Source: Parelaphostrongylus tenuis
Lineage: Eukaryota; Nematoda; Chromadorea; Rhabditida; Metastrongylidae
Length of the DNA stretch: 64,000 nt
Assembly: GCA_019055375.1 (NCBI GenBank)
Contig: JAHQIW010004735.1
Coordinates: 124,001-188,000, forward strand
Reading direction: 5' to 3'
The notes under the pieces were generated by a model. The model did no database searches. It was not told the DNA's origin and saw only the letters and a list, made by a program, of their open reading frames with translations. A program made the position numbers and the translations under genes. Positions 45,960 through 56,704 of this stretch are shown here, piece by piece (within the stretch, counting starts at the first letter, position 1; every line of letters begins with the position of its first letter).

Positions 45960-46124
45960 ATGTCGACGGATTCAGCAGATGCTGCTGTTGTGAAGCTGCT
46001 TACGAATAATGGAGCAAATTTTGATGTTCCAGTAGATGTGCTACGCCTGTCAAGGGCGATCAACGGCATGCTACAGGATCTGGGTATAGATAGCGAGTCA
46101 AATGATCAATCACTTCGGCCATAA
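45960..46124 (+). pseudogene. Skp1-like protein, N-terminal fragment
   Basis: After a TGTGTCAG acceptor, ATG at 45960 starts 54 codons resembling the N-terminal POZ/BTB strand-helix of Skp1 (SKR in nematodes), the adaptor that joins F-box proteins to cullin in SCF ubiquitin ligases. Visible matches are AVVKLLTNNGANFDVPVDV (the family's x-x-L-x-S-x-D-G-x-x-F-x-V-x-x-x-V) and MLQDLGID (the family's M-L-x-D-L-G). It stops at TAA just where the conserved P-L-P-N-V helix should follow, with no usable donor before the stop. A copy of repeat D2 begins 110 bp downstream. No remaining Skp1 exon was found, so it is a truncated copy, or the rest was displaced by the repeat. Confidence 0.6.
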
Positions 46125-46233
46125 ATTGAAGGTGTCAATCATGTTACCATAATGATATGATTATTATTTCGTTTGTTCAAGTCAATAATTCGTTCAAGCA
46201 AGCACCTTAACTCCTTTCACAAATCGTTCTCTT

Positions 46234-47226
46234 TCGGCATAATTACATCTATAGAAGAATCTTCGGTACTTATCGACATTGCAAAATAACGTCTGCTAAG
46301 AAGCGTTGGTAGGGGGGACGGTCCAAAATATTCTTCCCGATGTCCAGCTGCATAACTAACCTCTCGGCACTGCGAATTGCTCGCCGTGAGCGGCGAGGAG
46401 GAAATAGCGCAGTGAGTCTGCCGCACCAAAAGTTAACTCAAAAGAGATTTACGTAAGCTATTACAGAACTTTGTTCCAGAATAGAATGTACTCACTCACA
46501 TGACTGCTTTGACAACCTTATGTGGAAATAGTGCTTTCATTTGTTCCAAGTACGCTGATTGTCGTAAGAATACAAAAGCCATTTAGTACTTATGTGGCTT
46601 CGTAGACTATCCTCGTCGTAACGTTTATTGTCTGTGAAAGATGAAAATCACAGCTCTTTGCTTCAGCGTTTCAAGGGATGCCGCATGCATTTGTCTTCAT
46701 CTAGCATCATTTGAGATGCTTGTGCTATCTGGCCCTTACAATAACTCGTGGTCTCCTGTCAGTGTATCAAGTCAGTGCAATCCTTCCACACATCTGGGAT
46801 ACCAATTCACCGATCCTGAGAGATAAAAGGCTTAGTGAACCTTGAGCGTGAGATCAAGCTACCGATCATCACGATCGACCACGTGTGTGTCGCAGAGCAC
46901 CTTTAACGATTGCATCTCAAGCATCCCTATGAAAAAAGGTTTTATTTCGGTTATCCAGGGCGCACTAATGTGCGACCTCATTTGCAGGGCAACAATTTCT
47001 CATATGAGTGAGTGTCAGTAGTCATTTGAAGTCTTAGATATCTGGTTAGAGCCGTACGTGGACGGTTTTCAAAAAAAGCGTTTTTATAACGATGTAGTAT
47101 TCAAAATAAGACTATGTTTCGCAACCTCCACGCGCTTTCATCTTTAACACGTGTATAATTCGCTTGAAGCACGAAAAGCATATCAACGTGTCAAGAATTT
47201 TTGTGTTATTCGAGGCAATCACTTTA
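46234..47226 (+). repeat. Dispersed repeat D2, copy 2
   Basis: Same-orientation copy of 4418-5400 with the same internal landmarks. It follows directly after the truncated Skp1-like exon. Confidence 0.8.
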
Positions 47227-47600
47227 CCTGAGCTTTCTTTCAAACCTGAGAAAAAATTCCCAATGGAATACTAAGTTGCATACCACATATCCAATAGCCA
47301 GGGTATCGACCAATCGACCCTGAACCAACTTCATAACTAGCCGGTAACAAGCTTACCGGAAATGTAAAACTCGATCTTATTCTCCCTGCTACACGACATT
47401 TTCAAGGAATAAGCATGGTTTAGAATCACTGACATTTTTTTGGTCGTGTTAAACATAACCTTGTTTTGGATTCTATAACGGCATAAAAGGGTGTCTCAAG
47501 ATACCGGCTACGGGGATTCTAGTCAGAATTTTGAGCTTTCGATTACCAACACTCCTATGAAATGTTCCTGCCCAGCGATTAAGATATGTTTGCCATTTGT
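46940..47600. repeat. Foldback-family element
   Basis: The left arm (GAAGTCTTAGATATCTGGTT ... GTACGTGGACGGTTTTC) and right arm (GATACCGGCTACGGGGATTC ... GAGCTTTCGATTACCAACAC) are inverted and diverged, as in the elements at 2700 and 58015. Confidence 0.5.
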
Positions 47601-48478
47601 CGCCTCATGATGATCAAGGACCCAAGAAAGTCGCCTCATGATAGATCTTCTTTGCTTGTTCTACGAAACGACAAGGAATCCTTTCTTCACACCGTTTAAC
47701 GTTCGCTGCACTGGCTGTTTACACTGAAGCAACTGTACACTTCCAAAATTGAATCCTTACCTAAAAGAGGTTGCGATGATCCTCCAAAGCTCTGGAGCTG
47801 GTTTATTTACTTGCGAAATTCTCGCAAACTCGATGAATGGCGCAAGAAACTGGATAACAATTATCCAAGTTTGTTATGGAGGGAACATCTTTTTGGAAAA
47901 AAGTGTTCTCAAAATGGTTGCACTCCGATCGTTCTCCCTTTCTATACTTGAGTAATTTGAAATAGAAATGATCAGTAAACACACATAAAGCCAAGATGGG
48001 TGTTTCAGTTCTTGCTCAAGAAATTTTCCTACATTCTGTGCTTAAAAGAGCATACTCAGCTGTTTTTCAAAATATGCTAAATCATAGCTTGTTTCATCAT
48101 AATTGGTATCAAGTTTTATCAGTATCACATTTAGAGATGACTTGGATGCTTAATGTGGTGTGTTTCATTTCAACAACTGCTGCCGCTATATTCAGTTCGT
48201 CATTGTTACCTCACCGGTCAGATATCTTCTCAGTCCTACATACTTAATCCTCAGGTTGGTGATTTCATGGTTATATTAACGTTAACACTGAAACAATCTA
48301 AACCAAAGAACACGTAAATAACCGGAAATAAAATAAAGCATAATAACAAAAGCAATATAGATATTTCTCGTTCCAGGACAATTCAAGAAGTGAAGATGAC
48401 AAAGCAAGATTTGGGAGGAGGTGAGTGAAAAGGATTCTCGCAATCGGTACTGAAATTTCATAATGCCTCGAAAGAAAT
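47600..48478. other. Unassigned stretch
   Basis: Two open segments (47749-47955 and 47996-48247, plus) are moderately hydrophobic (for example NVVCFISTTAAAIFSSSLLP) but show no splice continuity or family signature. Confidence 0.35.
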
Positions 48479-48745
48479 AGCGGGGTGTCGTGTCAGAGTG
48501 GCTAGCGATGTTCCGCACGGCTCGATGGAGAACTGATCACGTGGACTTCAAAGACTTTCCCGCAATCAATACCGAGCGTCCTACGTAACACCCCAATCTG
48601 ATTCTTCTTGCGATTCCAAGGAGCCGTGCTCGGCAACAATTCTACGGAGTTTTTGAAGAGATAGATTTTCAGGGAAGCAAGATGACGACGGGTGCTAGAA
48701 GTATTGGGACGCACAGCAGGAAAAAAACTGTGGTAAAGGTTAAAA
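48478..48745 (+). repeat. SINE S2
   Basis: tRNA-like head TCGTGTCAGAGTGGCTAGCG, then the S2 body and the ending GAAGTATTGGGACGCACAGC followed by AACTGTGG. Confidence 0.6.
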
Positions 48746-49039
48746 TAATGCGATAAAGTGAGTTGAGAAAGTAACAGCACCCCAAACGTTAGGTTATTTT
48801 GATGATATAGTATCTGCGATATGCTACTGTATTAGAAGTTGGATTGCTTTGGCAACTTAATGACGTAGGGATCAGCAGAAAACAAATACAAACACATATG
48901 AGTTGCTCAAGCTACAAACTGCTTTTGAACTACTAAGAGTGTGCATGATCAATAGAAAGGTTAAATTCCTGGTTTCTGCGCAGGGTGCTCGTTCTTTTGA
49001 AGAGACATTGTAGTATTCCAAACATATTACGTTTCACAC

Positions 49040-49530
49040 CGCTCGCGATGATGTAGTGAAGGAGGCAAAGAACATCCGACCTCGTGCCCATCTTTTGGAC
49101 TCGATGATTGTCCCTGCCTTGACGTATGCGGCAGAAACCTGGTCGTTGCGTAAGCAGGATGAAAGACCACTTGGCGCTATTGAACGCACAATCGGAAGGT
49201 CGATGCTAGGGGTATCCAGTATCTCGCAAATGAGAGAAAGGATTCGAAGTTTCGACCTTTGTCAGAGATCAAAAATCAAAGAGACCGTTCTTAGCTCCAG
49301 GATATCGAAAATAAGGCGGGTCGGCACGTGATGTGCTTCAACGAAAACCGGTGGTTGAGAGCCGTTACCGACTGGATCCCTCGGGATATCAAGCGCTCCA
49401 CAGGAAGACCACCGACCCGATGGTCCGATTTCTTCACGAAAGATATAGAAGAAAGATATGATGCTCAGCGAATCCCTAGAGCGTGGAGGACCCAATGGGC
49501 TACTCTGGCGCGCGATAGGGAAAAATGAAA
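49040..49530 (+). mobile_element. RTE-type non-LTR retrotransposon, 3' end fragment
   Basis: Encodes the C-terminal region that follows the RT domain in RTE elements of strongylid nematodes: LTYAAETWSLRKQDE, then AIERTIGRSMLGVS, and after a frameshift near 49326, CFNENRWLRAVTDWIPRDIK and STGRPPTRWSDFFTK ending LARDREK. The frame breaks once (ORFs 49056-49331 and 49328-49528) and everything upstream of the thumb region is missing, as expected of a 5'-truncated, dead copy. No target-site duplication was identified. Confidence 0.8.
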
Positions 49531-50209
49531 GTGTTGCTGATAGCCTCTCAAGTCACTCAACGATTAGCGGTACGACAGGTGACAGGTGGGTGCTTTTACT
49601 GTTATTTCGCTAGATGCACTATAAGTATATGAACGTGTGGAGGAAATCTTGCATTATCAGAATTATACGTTATACCTGATGTTCTTCCAAAATCGGGAAA
49701 AAATCCAAACAAAATATCACAGCGTCGCCGGCCCACACCTAATACACTAGCCTATAAAGGAATACGCCTCTATTGTAAATCTCAGTATCATTTTCCCTGC
49801 AACACTGCAGTGAAACGGTTGATCCAGAAAAATTCACAGCATTGGAACTGCTAAAATAGACGCTATCGAATGATTGTTAGAAATTCCAGGAACAGTTTTG
49901 TCTCTGGGGGATATGTGTGGGTGTGTGTGAGCGTGTAAAACACAAATGTTTTCTGTCTGCTATAAAGTTGTAAAAAAAACTTTTTCAAGACTTGGTTACA
50001 TGGCGCACTATTCAGAGATTTAAGCTTTTTAATAAAGATTAACGCTAGTGATAACCAACTCTAATGGTTACTAGCACCCTTATGAAAATTCTTGTCCAGA
50101 AAGGGGTAGATTCTTCATTTGCTGTCGTCTCAAAGAAAAAAAAACCGAAATCCTTCATTGAGAGCTTATTTTTTTAATATAAGAATATGATTTGCACTAG
50201 ATTTAGAAT

Positions 50210-50475
50210 ACATTGGTCGAGTAATAAGAATTGGGTTGGGTATCTTTGGAGGCTGGGGAAAAGACGATATCACAGAATCGTTACTGCATTTGGAAACGAG
50301 AGATAGCAAACTCGTCTTAGCAAAAACAACGAAAGTTTATCAGATAGGACATGAAGTCTAAAACACTCAACTAGTATTCTACGCCGTTCAGGAAGAAGAT
50401 GAAAAACGAACTGAATGCTGGAAGTGCTGAGATCTGCACAATGAAAAAACACTGTGATAATGGATCAGATAAAGT
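50210..50475 (+). repeat. SINE S2, diverged
   Basis: Ends with GCTGGAAGTGCTGAGATCTG and ACACTGTGATAATGGATCAG, the S2 signature ending. It lies about 50 bp upstream of the first SLC6-like exon. Confidence 0.5.
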
Positions 50476-50526
50476 GATAGAGTGCTAAAGTGGTGACTCA
50501 CTTAGGAATCCAGAAAATTTTTTAAG

Positions 50527-52482
50527 GTTATCATCAAAAAAGAAGTGAAGTTGTCGATGCTATGATGTTTTGTTGTCTTATTGTCAACCCATACAGTTCA
50601 ATGATCTTTTCGACTAGAGCACTTCGTTATGGCGGAGGTAAGGATGATTTATGGAGCAACTGATTAGGTAACTAACGAGGAGATGCACTTCTGACAATAA
50701 ACTACGCTATGGTAATTGACAGCTGGAGACGTGATTGCGTTTTGTATGACAGCTAATTACATTGCGACAGCAAATATCGAAATCATGATAAAGTTTTACA
50801 GCGTCAACAATAGATAAATGATATCCTTTGCAGCTTTTTTCGTAATTTTATTCATTGCTATTAGCATGCTATTTATGTTTCCGATAATTTACTTGGAAAT
50901 ATTTGTTGGTCAAAGTCATCAGTCTGGCATATGCAGAATCTTCCGTAACTATGGATGGGCATTCGAAGGTTAGTAGCTTCGGGATGAAAGTGGTCTGTTC
51001 AGCTATTATGACAGATTCTTAGGTTTCTTCTTCATAGATTTTTACTCTTAACTGAAAGTTTGAGTGGTTTATCGTCTTACTGTTTCAGTTTCAGGTCTTG
51101 GAGCAGTAGTTTTTATATTAACGTTGACATCATCACTTAGTGAAATTGAGCAATCCTCCATATTTATGAAACACCTTAAAAATGTCGTTATGAGTATGAG
51201 TGACATCGTCTCTTGTGAGAGCTTAAGGTATAGAGGTTAGTGATTCTCGTGGAAGCACGCTAAGTTTCTTCATCGCTTATCTGTCACTATCATCTTCTGA
51301 GTCTCTCACCCTTTTCTGCGTTTCATAAGCTTGTCTGCCGTGTTGGAAATCGTGCAGAGCCTCTGAAGCTATCACTGTATGTCGTTCGCGGAAAACATTT
51401 ACTAAACATACTATACTAAACATATACTGTATATGACAGATGATTAAGCGGCACTGCTGAGTGATTTTTTCCATGAGGCATGTATCTGGATTCTTTATAA
51501 CTTCTACTTTCCGTATAGGTCTACCTCAAAATAAATGGAAGAAATATAGAAAACATATTTCAATGTTACTTATATGACTGAGAGATTGAGTGGTGAACAA
51601 AAACACGGCCTCAGGCGGGAATCGAACCCACGTTTCATCCTATCCGGGGACGCGTGCTCTACCACTACACCACTGAGGCACATTTGCCCGACCACTCATT
51701 CTTCAACATCTCAATGTTAGCTATCAGCCACCAACCTTTGACAGGTTTGGTCGGGTATGCGATTTCCCTTTATAAACCCAGTTGAGCTGATAGCTATTCT
51801 AATTACTAATACTTCGAAATTATAGTATTTTCACTGCTTTTTTCGCAGTGTTATTATGTTACTTATATGACTAAGAGATTGAGTGGTGAACAACAGATTA
51901 GATTTCGCAGATTTCGAAGTATTAGTAATTAGAATAGCTATCAGCTCGACTGGGTTTATAAAGCGAAATGGCATACCCGACCAAACCTGTCAAAGGTTGG
52001 TGGCTGATAGCTAACATTGAGATGTTGAAGAATGAGTGGTCGGGCAAATGTGCCTCAGTGGTGTAGTGGTAGAGCACGCGTCCCCGGATAGGATGAAACG
52101 TGGGTTCGATTCCCGCCTGAGGCCGTGTTTTTGTTCACCACTCAATCTCTTAGTCATATAAGTAACATAATAACACTGCGAAAAAAGCAGTGAAAATACT
52201 GTAATTTTGAAATATATTTCAATGTCTTTTCATACTTCGTAGATTTGCTTACAGGGTTGCCATGTACATCTCTCTACAATGACGATCAGTGTAGACTACT
52301 CAAAAATCCCTTTTATAGCTATCAAAATAGGGATTGCAGTAGCAGAATTAGAGTTGGCAGAACACCTTCGTTTGGTGATTACTATTTGTGAGTTCTTGAA
52401 TATCGCAAGTAATTGACAGGATTTCATGCCTTCTTTGTTCAGGAGCGATCTTTATGGAAATACAGAGGAAATTGATGTCATT
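50527..52482 (+). CDS. SLC6 (sodium:neurotransmitter symporter, SNF-like) gene, N-terminal exons
   Basis: Five phase-consistent exons: 50527-50637 (TM1; ...VVDAMMFCCLIVNPYSSM..., then RYGG), 50834-50968 (TM2; AFFVILFIAISMLFMFPIIY then LEIFVGQS), 51095-51235 (TM3; GLGAVVFILTLTSS), 52255-52387 (extracellular loop 2; LPCTSLYNDDQC, with the paired-Cys pattern) and 52443-52482 (SDLYGNTEEIDVI). Donors are GTAAGG, GTTAGT, GTTAGT, GTGAGT, GTAAGA. The order matches SLC6 family layout from the GGG-AF junction to the loop before TM4. The TM1 sodium-site G-L-G-N and W-R-F-P are replaced (NPYSSMIF), so classical sodium-coupled transport is doubtful. The third intron holds a tRNA-SINE foldback; a PLE sits in the next. 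The starting methionine was not found. It may be a divergent transporter or a decaying paralogue. Confidence 0.65.
51608..51679 (-). tRNA. tRNA-like SINE head, cloverleaf intact, anticodon GGA
   Basis: Minus strand, 72 nt, identical to 52052-52123. The cloverleaf is as described there. It is embedded in an S1 SINE, so it is not a free-standing tRNA gene. Confidence 0.6.
52052..52123 (+). tRNA. tRNA-like SINE head, cloverleaf intact, anticodon GGA
   Basis: The acceptor GCCTCAG/CTGAGGC pairs perfectly. D stem GTGT/GCAC, anticodon stem CGTCC/GGATG (one G-T), T stem GTGGG/CCCGC with loop TTCGATT. The loop CCGGATA places GGA at the anticodon, nominally serine. However, the variable loop is only four bases and position 33 is C rather than the near-universal T. 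Overall similarity is to glycine-type tRNAs. With shared SINE flanks, this is a tRNA-derived promoter head rather than a decoding tRNA. Confidence 0.6.
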
Positions 52483-52732
52483 GTAAGACTTCATAAAATT
52501 ATTCATTAATTCATATTTTACAACTTTTGGAGTTTTTTCTTGTAGTAGATTTTTTCATGAGCTTTACGTCCTGCGATCTAATCACCTGTGGCGTTGCAAA
52601 CACACCAATCACTTGGGAAAGCAAAGATGACGCTGCATAGAAAATCGAATCGTTCCGAACTTCATAAATCGAAAACGACTTCACGCGATATGTGGTGTAC
52701 CAGAGGACAGCCATCGAATACTGGATATTGAA

Positions 52733-54277
52733 ATGAAAGTACTCCGCGCCTGTCTGCGAAGCAAGCAAGACAATCTGTACGCTATGCTGAAGAAGTGCGC
52801 GACGAAGGAATATTATTGTGATCAGTATTTGGAAGGCAACCTTTGGAGGAGAATTATTGGTGGGTCAAAATTGATTTGCGATTCTATTAGGTTGAATGCT
52901 AAAGATACTTTACGGAGAAAATCCGATGATCTTTTGAGTAGATCGCATAACATGATTTTGAGAAGACATACGGATACCGCTAATGAAGAACAAGCGAGTC
53001 ACAATAGGACAAGTAATGCACCAAGAAATTCAAGGGTCACTGTGCTAGGAGGCATAACTCTCCCTGATGGTGCGTGCTCGCTATTAGAATTGGGTCCAAG
53101 CTTTTCACCATCTCAACCCATTTCTAAGGTGTCCTTGCGTAAGGTTGCATGTGGCTTACATGATCTGCAAGATCAACTCCGTAAAAAGGCCAGAGCTGAA
53201 GAGACTAGTAGGAATGAACAGCAAGTAGAGGTTGCCCCAATACCACCATTTCCTCAGCCGTTCTTTAGGCAACAAGACCCCAACGAGGAGGTTGATAGGA
53301 AATTCCGGAAATTTGCGGACGAGACTTTCAAAACCCTTACTCACTATCGTATGAAAAGATTGCAATCGAACCTCACCGAGCTACAAAAGCGTGGCATGAA
53401 AGAGGTTCGAGAGTTGATAAGGGAGGGAAGTATAAGGCTATCAGTTAGTGATAAGGGTGGAGAATTTGTTGTGATTCCTCGACAGTTAGATATCGCAATA
53501 ACGAATAAGCATCTCGAAGATGCTTCGCTTTACCGATCATCTTCTGTAAAGGAATTCAAAAGGCAAAACCGCAAATTAAACAGTGAGTGAGTCCGTACGG
53601 CAAAAGCGGCAGGCTTAAGACCATCTATCATTACTCAATTAAAAATCCCGTCACCAACATGTCCTGTCTTATACTTACTTATGAAAACACATAAGTTAGT
53701 ATCCACTGATGATCTAATGTCTAACGATCCATCCATATTCAAAGTTAGACCTATCATCAGCTGTGTAGGCGGACCGACGGATAGGATAGCATGGTTCTTA
53801 ACGTTAATAACATCCCAGTTGCTAGGATACATTCCAGCCCATCTGACGAACACTCAGATGTTCCTGGATCGTCTACGTAACGCGAACCCGAACAGCGCGT
53901 ACGTAATGGAGTCATTCGACGTCACTGCTCTATACACCAAAGTGTCGAATGACTCCGCATTGCAAGCCACACATGAGCTTCTGATACAACTTCAGAGAGC
54001 TGTAAACATGTATGGCTTGTCGATTGAACAGTTCATGGTCCTGTTGAAAGAGTGCCTGAACTGCTCAATTTTCAGATGGTCCGGGAAGTATTTCGCACAA
54101 ATCAGAGGGCTGGCAATGGGGCAGCGACTGGCGCCTAGCCTAGCGATTGCCTTTATGTCGAAAGTGGAAGCACCAGTGATGGATCTCCGGCCATTACTCT
54201 ACTGTAGGTATATAGATGACTGTTTGGTTATCTGCTCCACTCAAGAGGAGCTAGATAATTGCTTTAGAGTTGAATGA
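52733..54277 (+). pseudogene. PLE N-terminal region and reverse transcriptase
   Basis: 52733-53590 encodes 285 residues ending at an in-frame TGA. The late part has the RT fingers signature (LSVSDKGGEFVVIPRQ). The same frame resumes and from 53681 encodes KTHK, KVRPIISCVGGPTDRIA, motif A SFDVTALYT (about residue 78), motif B GLAMGQRLAPSLA (about 145) and motif C CRYIDDCLVI (about 175), with the catalytic aspartates of A and C present. The telomerase-related PLE RT copies RNA at nicked target DNA. The frame then shifts by one base at about 54270. Apart from the stop and the frameshift the copy is well preserved, implying recent insertion. Confidence 0.88.
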
Positions 54278-55109
54278 ACAGTCAGAGTATATAAAGTTTA
54301 CCCGTGAGATACCAAAAGATCATTGGCTTCCTTTCTTGAACGTGCAAATAAGCTTAAGTGAGAGCGGCTACATCACAAAGTGGTACCGGAAGCCAAGTAG
54401 TAAAAATATCCTGGTTCACTATCTCTCTTCTCATCCCTCACATATGAAAAAGGCGCTAGTAAAGAACATGTTTCGAACAGCAGCCAGCGTATGTACTAGG
54501 GAGGAGCAGAGAGAAGAATCCGTGAAATTGGCTCGGGAAATAGCCACTTCTAATGGATATGAATTTGTAGCCCCTCGGCTTAGGTTTAGAGGAAATAGTG
54601 CACCTCCGAACGAAAACTCGAATGAAAGGAAAATCCCGTTCATACTCCCGTTCTTTTCAAATGAGATTAGTACAGCTATTAAACGCTGTTTGAGAAGAGC
54701 GGGTTTAGAGCAATCGGTGGCTCTTATTGAAATACCACCGAATACTCTAAAACGCCAACTAGTTCGCAACCGCTTATATGACCGTCTCTGTATAATGAAA
54801 GATTGTAAAATATGTCCTAACGGCAGAGACGGTGATTGCACGAGCGTAGGTACAGTCTACCTAATCTCTTGCAAAGCGTGTAGCGATAAATATATTGGCG
54901 AAACGGGTAGGTCGCTCTATGCCCGCATAGAAGAACACCTAGCTGATAAGCGTCTTAAAAGACGGAACACCCCGCTAGGGACGCATAGAGAGCAGAAACA
55001 CGACGGAGCTGATTTTGAGATTGAAGTCACCATCCTTGCGCAGGAACAAAAACATCAGCGCGAAAACTTCTTGAAGCACTTTGGATTAATACCACCAATC
55101 CAACTATGA
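54270..55109 (+). pseudogene. PLE thumb/linker and GIY-YIG endonuclease domain
   Basis: 279 codons. The first part continues the RT thumb (YIKFTREIPKDHWLPFLNVQ, KWYRKPSSKN). The middle carries a cysteine pair (CKICPNG), as in the linker of endonuclease-bearing PLEs. The C-terminus has the GIY-YIG nuclease pattern VYLISC ... KYIGETGRSLYARIEEH with the conserved Tyr, Gly and Arg, ending KHFGLIPPIQL. The frame differs by one from the upstream RT frame. The endonuclease would nick the target for primed reverse transcription. Confidence 0.88.
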
Positions 55110-55377
55110 ACCGCAGGGTGGAATGCCTTGTTATCACACGTGATTTTAGTCAGTATATAAGACTGTTATTTTGATGGGTAAGGTGCATTACGAGCCTATG
55201 TGATCTCCTTGCGGTTGTCTCCACTTGAATCATTCAGTGGAACACATATAAAAAGCGGTGAGTATGTTGAGAGTTCATTTTGTGCTTGATGCGATTGAAA
55301 TCTAGGTCTGGTGATTTCTTCTAAAAGAGTATTGGAGGTGTTTGGCTTATTGGATTGCGGACAATTTGACCTTTCCA

Positions 55378-55412
55378 GGCTCTGAAGAAGGCGAACTGCC
55401 GAAACGTCAGCT
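55378..55412 (+). ncRNA. Hammerhead-like motif in PLE 3' tail
   Basis: Stem I GGCT pairs with AGCT (part of AGCTG). The core CTGAAGA is followed by an extra A and stem II GGC-GAACT-GCC, then GAAA. Stem III is the minimal palindrome ACGT, and C17 follows (GUC cleavage triplet). Short-stem hammerheads with a palindromic stem III are known from the terminal repeats of PLEs. The extra A beside stem II departs from the textbook core, so activity is uncertain. Confidence 0.65.
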
Positions 55413-55449
55413 GTGAATAAATTTTATTGTAACACCTCGTGTTTTGCTT

Positions 55450-56700
55450 AAAGAAGAAAAAAAGCAAAGATGGTCAATAGGAATATATAGCCGGCCCAAA
55501 AGAAAATACCACATATTCTCATCATGGCGCAGGCACTCATAACAAATTGATCAGTTTTTCGAGTTTCTTCATTGTTCTTTTCCCACAAAGGAACGTGTAC
55601 AACTGGTGCCGATCATCTAGTGCCTGTTATTCAATCAGTCAGAAGGCTTGGAATACCATTAATTGTTGCGCCGCTCTCAGGAGGTGGAATATTTTGTAGT
55701 AACTGCCAACCAACACAAATGTGCTTGCATTACCACTTTTACAAGAGCTGTTCTGCAATAGTGTACTAATAAGAAGCCCAATGACTAAAAGATCTGTTCA
55801 TAAGGGCAACCAGTGCACTGACACTCACCCGAGTGTACCAAACCTCTCAATGCTTTGCAATGGAAATCTAGCACCTCACCTGTGTGGAACAAGTTGATTT
55901 TAGACCAGAAGTGAAGACAGTAACACCGGTATCTCAGGAATATGAAGATGATAGACTTGATCAGCGTCAAATGAAATTTCTTATGGAGACGAAGAATTCA
56001 CAATAGCCAAACCTCTGCGCAGAAGTTCAAGGTTCTATGTGGGTGGTAGGTAGGAGGAAATGAATAGAGTACTAAATTTGCAAGAATTAGCGCAATGACA
56101 TGCATGAGATGTCAAATCAGCTAATACAGAGATTTTGATTTATTAGGTGGAAAATGATGATGTAGAAGAATGTACTAACTATTTGATTGCATTCCATCTT
56201 GATCTCTTGGGCGCCGCGCTGATTTTTTGCTCTGCACGTGGCGAACTAGACCGGCAAGCTACTCTAAATTGACATTGTGAGGTACTCTTCCGTTATCTCC
56301 AGCCTACAGCCCTTGGGACTTTAATTTGAAAATTCAATAGTTCTTCGGTAGCTCCGAACAAGAAAAATTTTAGCAGTGTATTTCATTACAGAAAGACCTC
56401 TTTATTGTTCTATGATGGCAAAATTTTTTTTGAACCTCAAAGAACCACTCGATAGCACAAATCTCGAGACTCTCATTGATGTACTCGGCTTCTTGAAAAA
56501 ATTTTTGAGTACGCTGTAACAGTCAAAAGAAGATTGGGCTTTGCAAACAGAGATTATTTCCTTTATCCGCGCCCTATATCGATCTCTTGGGAAAAAGTGA
56601 TTCCTGATTTTTTAGAGGATCTTGGTAATCATTTGGTCGCATACTCAAAAATTTTAAGTTATGCCGTATTTCTAAAATGACTTTTTGATGCTTTACAGCA
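55450..56700. other. Unassigned intronic or intergenic stretch
   Basis: An open segment 55572-55769 (GADHLVPVIQSVRRLGIPLI) is not recognised. No exon of the SLC6-like gene corresponding to TM4 was found here. Confidence 0.35.
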
Positions 56701-56704
56701 TCAA

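Larger units (their letters stand above)
51554..52205. repeat. Foldback of two S1 SINEs inside an intron
   Basis: Two S1 units in opposite orientation (minus 51554-51800, plus about 51905-52205) share more than 200 bp of near-perfect inverted complementarity, including identical tRNA heads. A further segment (TATTTTCACTGCTTTTTTCG at about 51830-51895) is also repeated inverted at the right end (about 52135-52195). Everything lies between exons 51095-51235 and 52255-52387 of the SLC6-like gene, so a transcript would form a long hairpin. Confidence 0.85.
52630..55440 (+). mobile_element. Penelope-like element (PLE) with GIY-YIG endonuclease
   Basis: The open frame starts after a stop at about 52622 and continues through an N-terminal region, reverse transcriptase, linker and GIY-YIG endonuclease to the stop at 55109, followed by a ~330-bp 3' tail containing a hammerhead-like motif and AATAAATTTTATTG. 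The coding region has only two lesions: an in-frame TGA at 53588-53590 and a one-base frameshift near 54270. No 5' terminal repeat is visible, so the copy is 5'-truncated. It lies in an intron of the SLC6-like gene, just after the exon ending at 52482. Confidence 0.9.

Noticed and set aside
52511..52768. 85-codon minus-strand ORF overlapping the PLE start
   Set aside because: Part lies antisense to the PLE coding frame, and the rest has no splice or family support.
54431..54841. 136-codon minus-strand ORF
   Set aside because: Antisense shadow of the PLE endonuclease-region coding frame.
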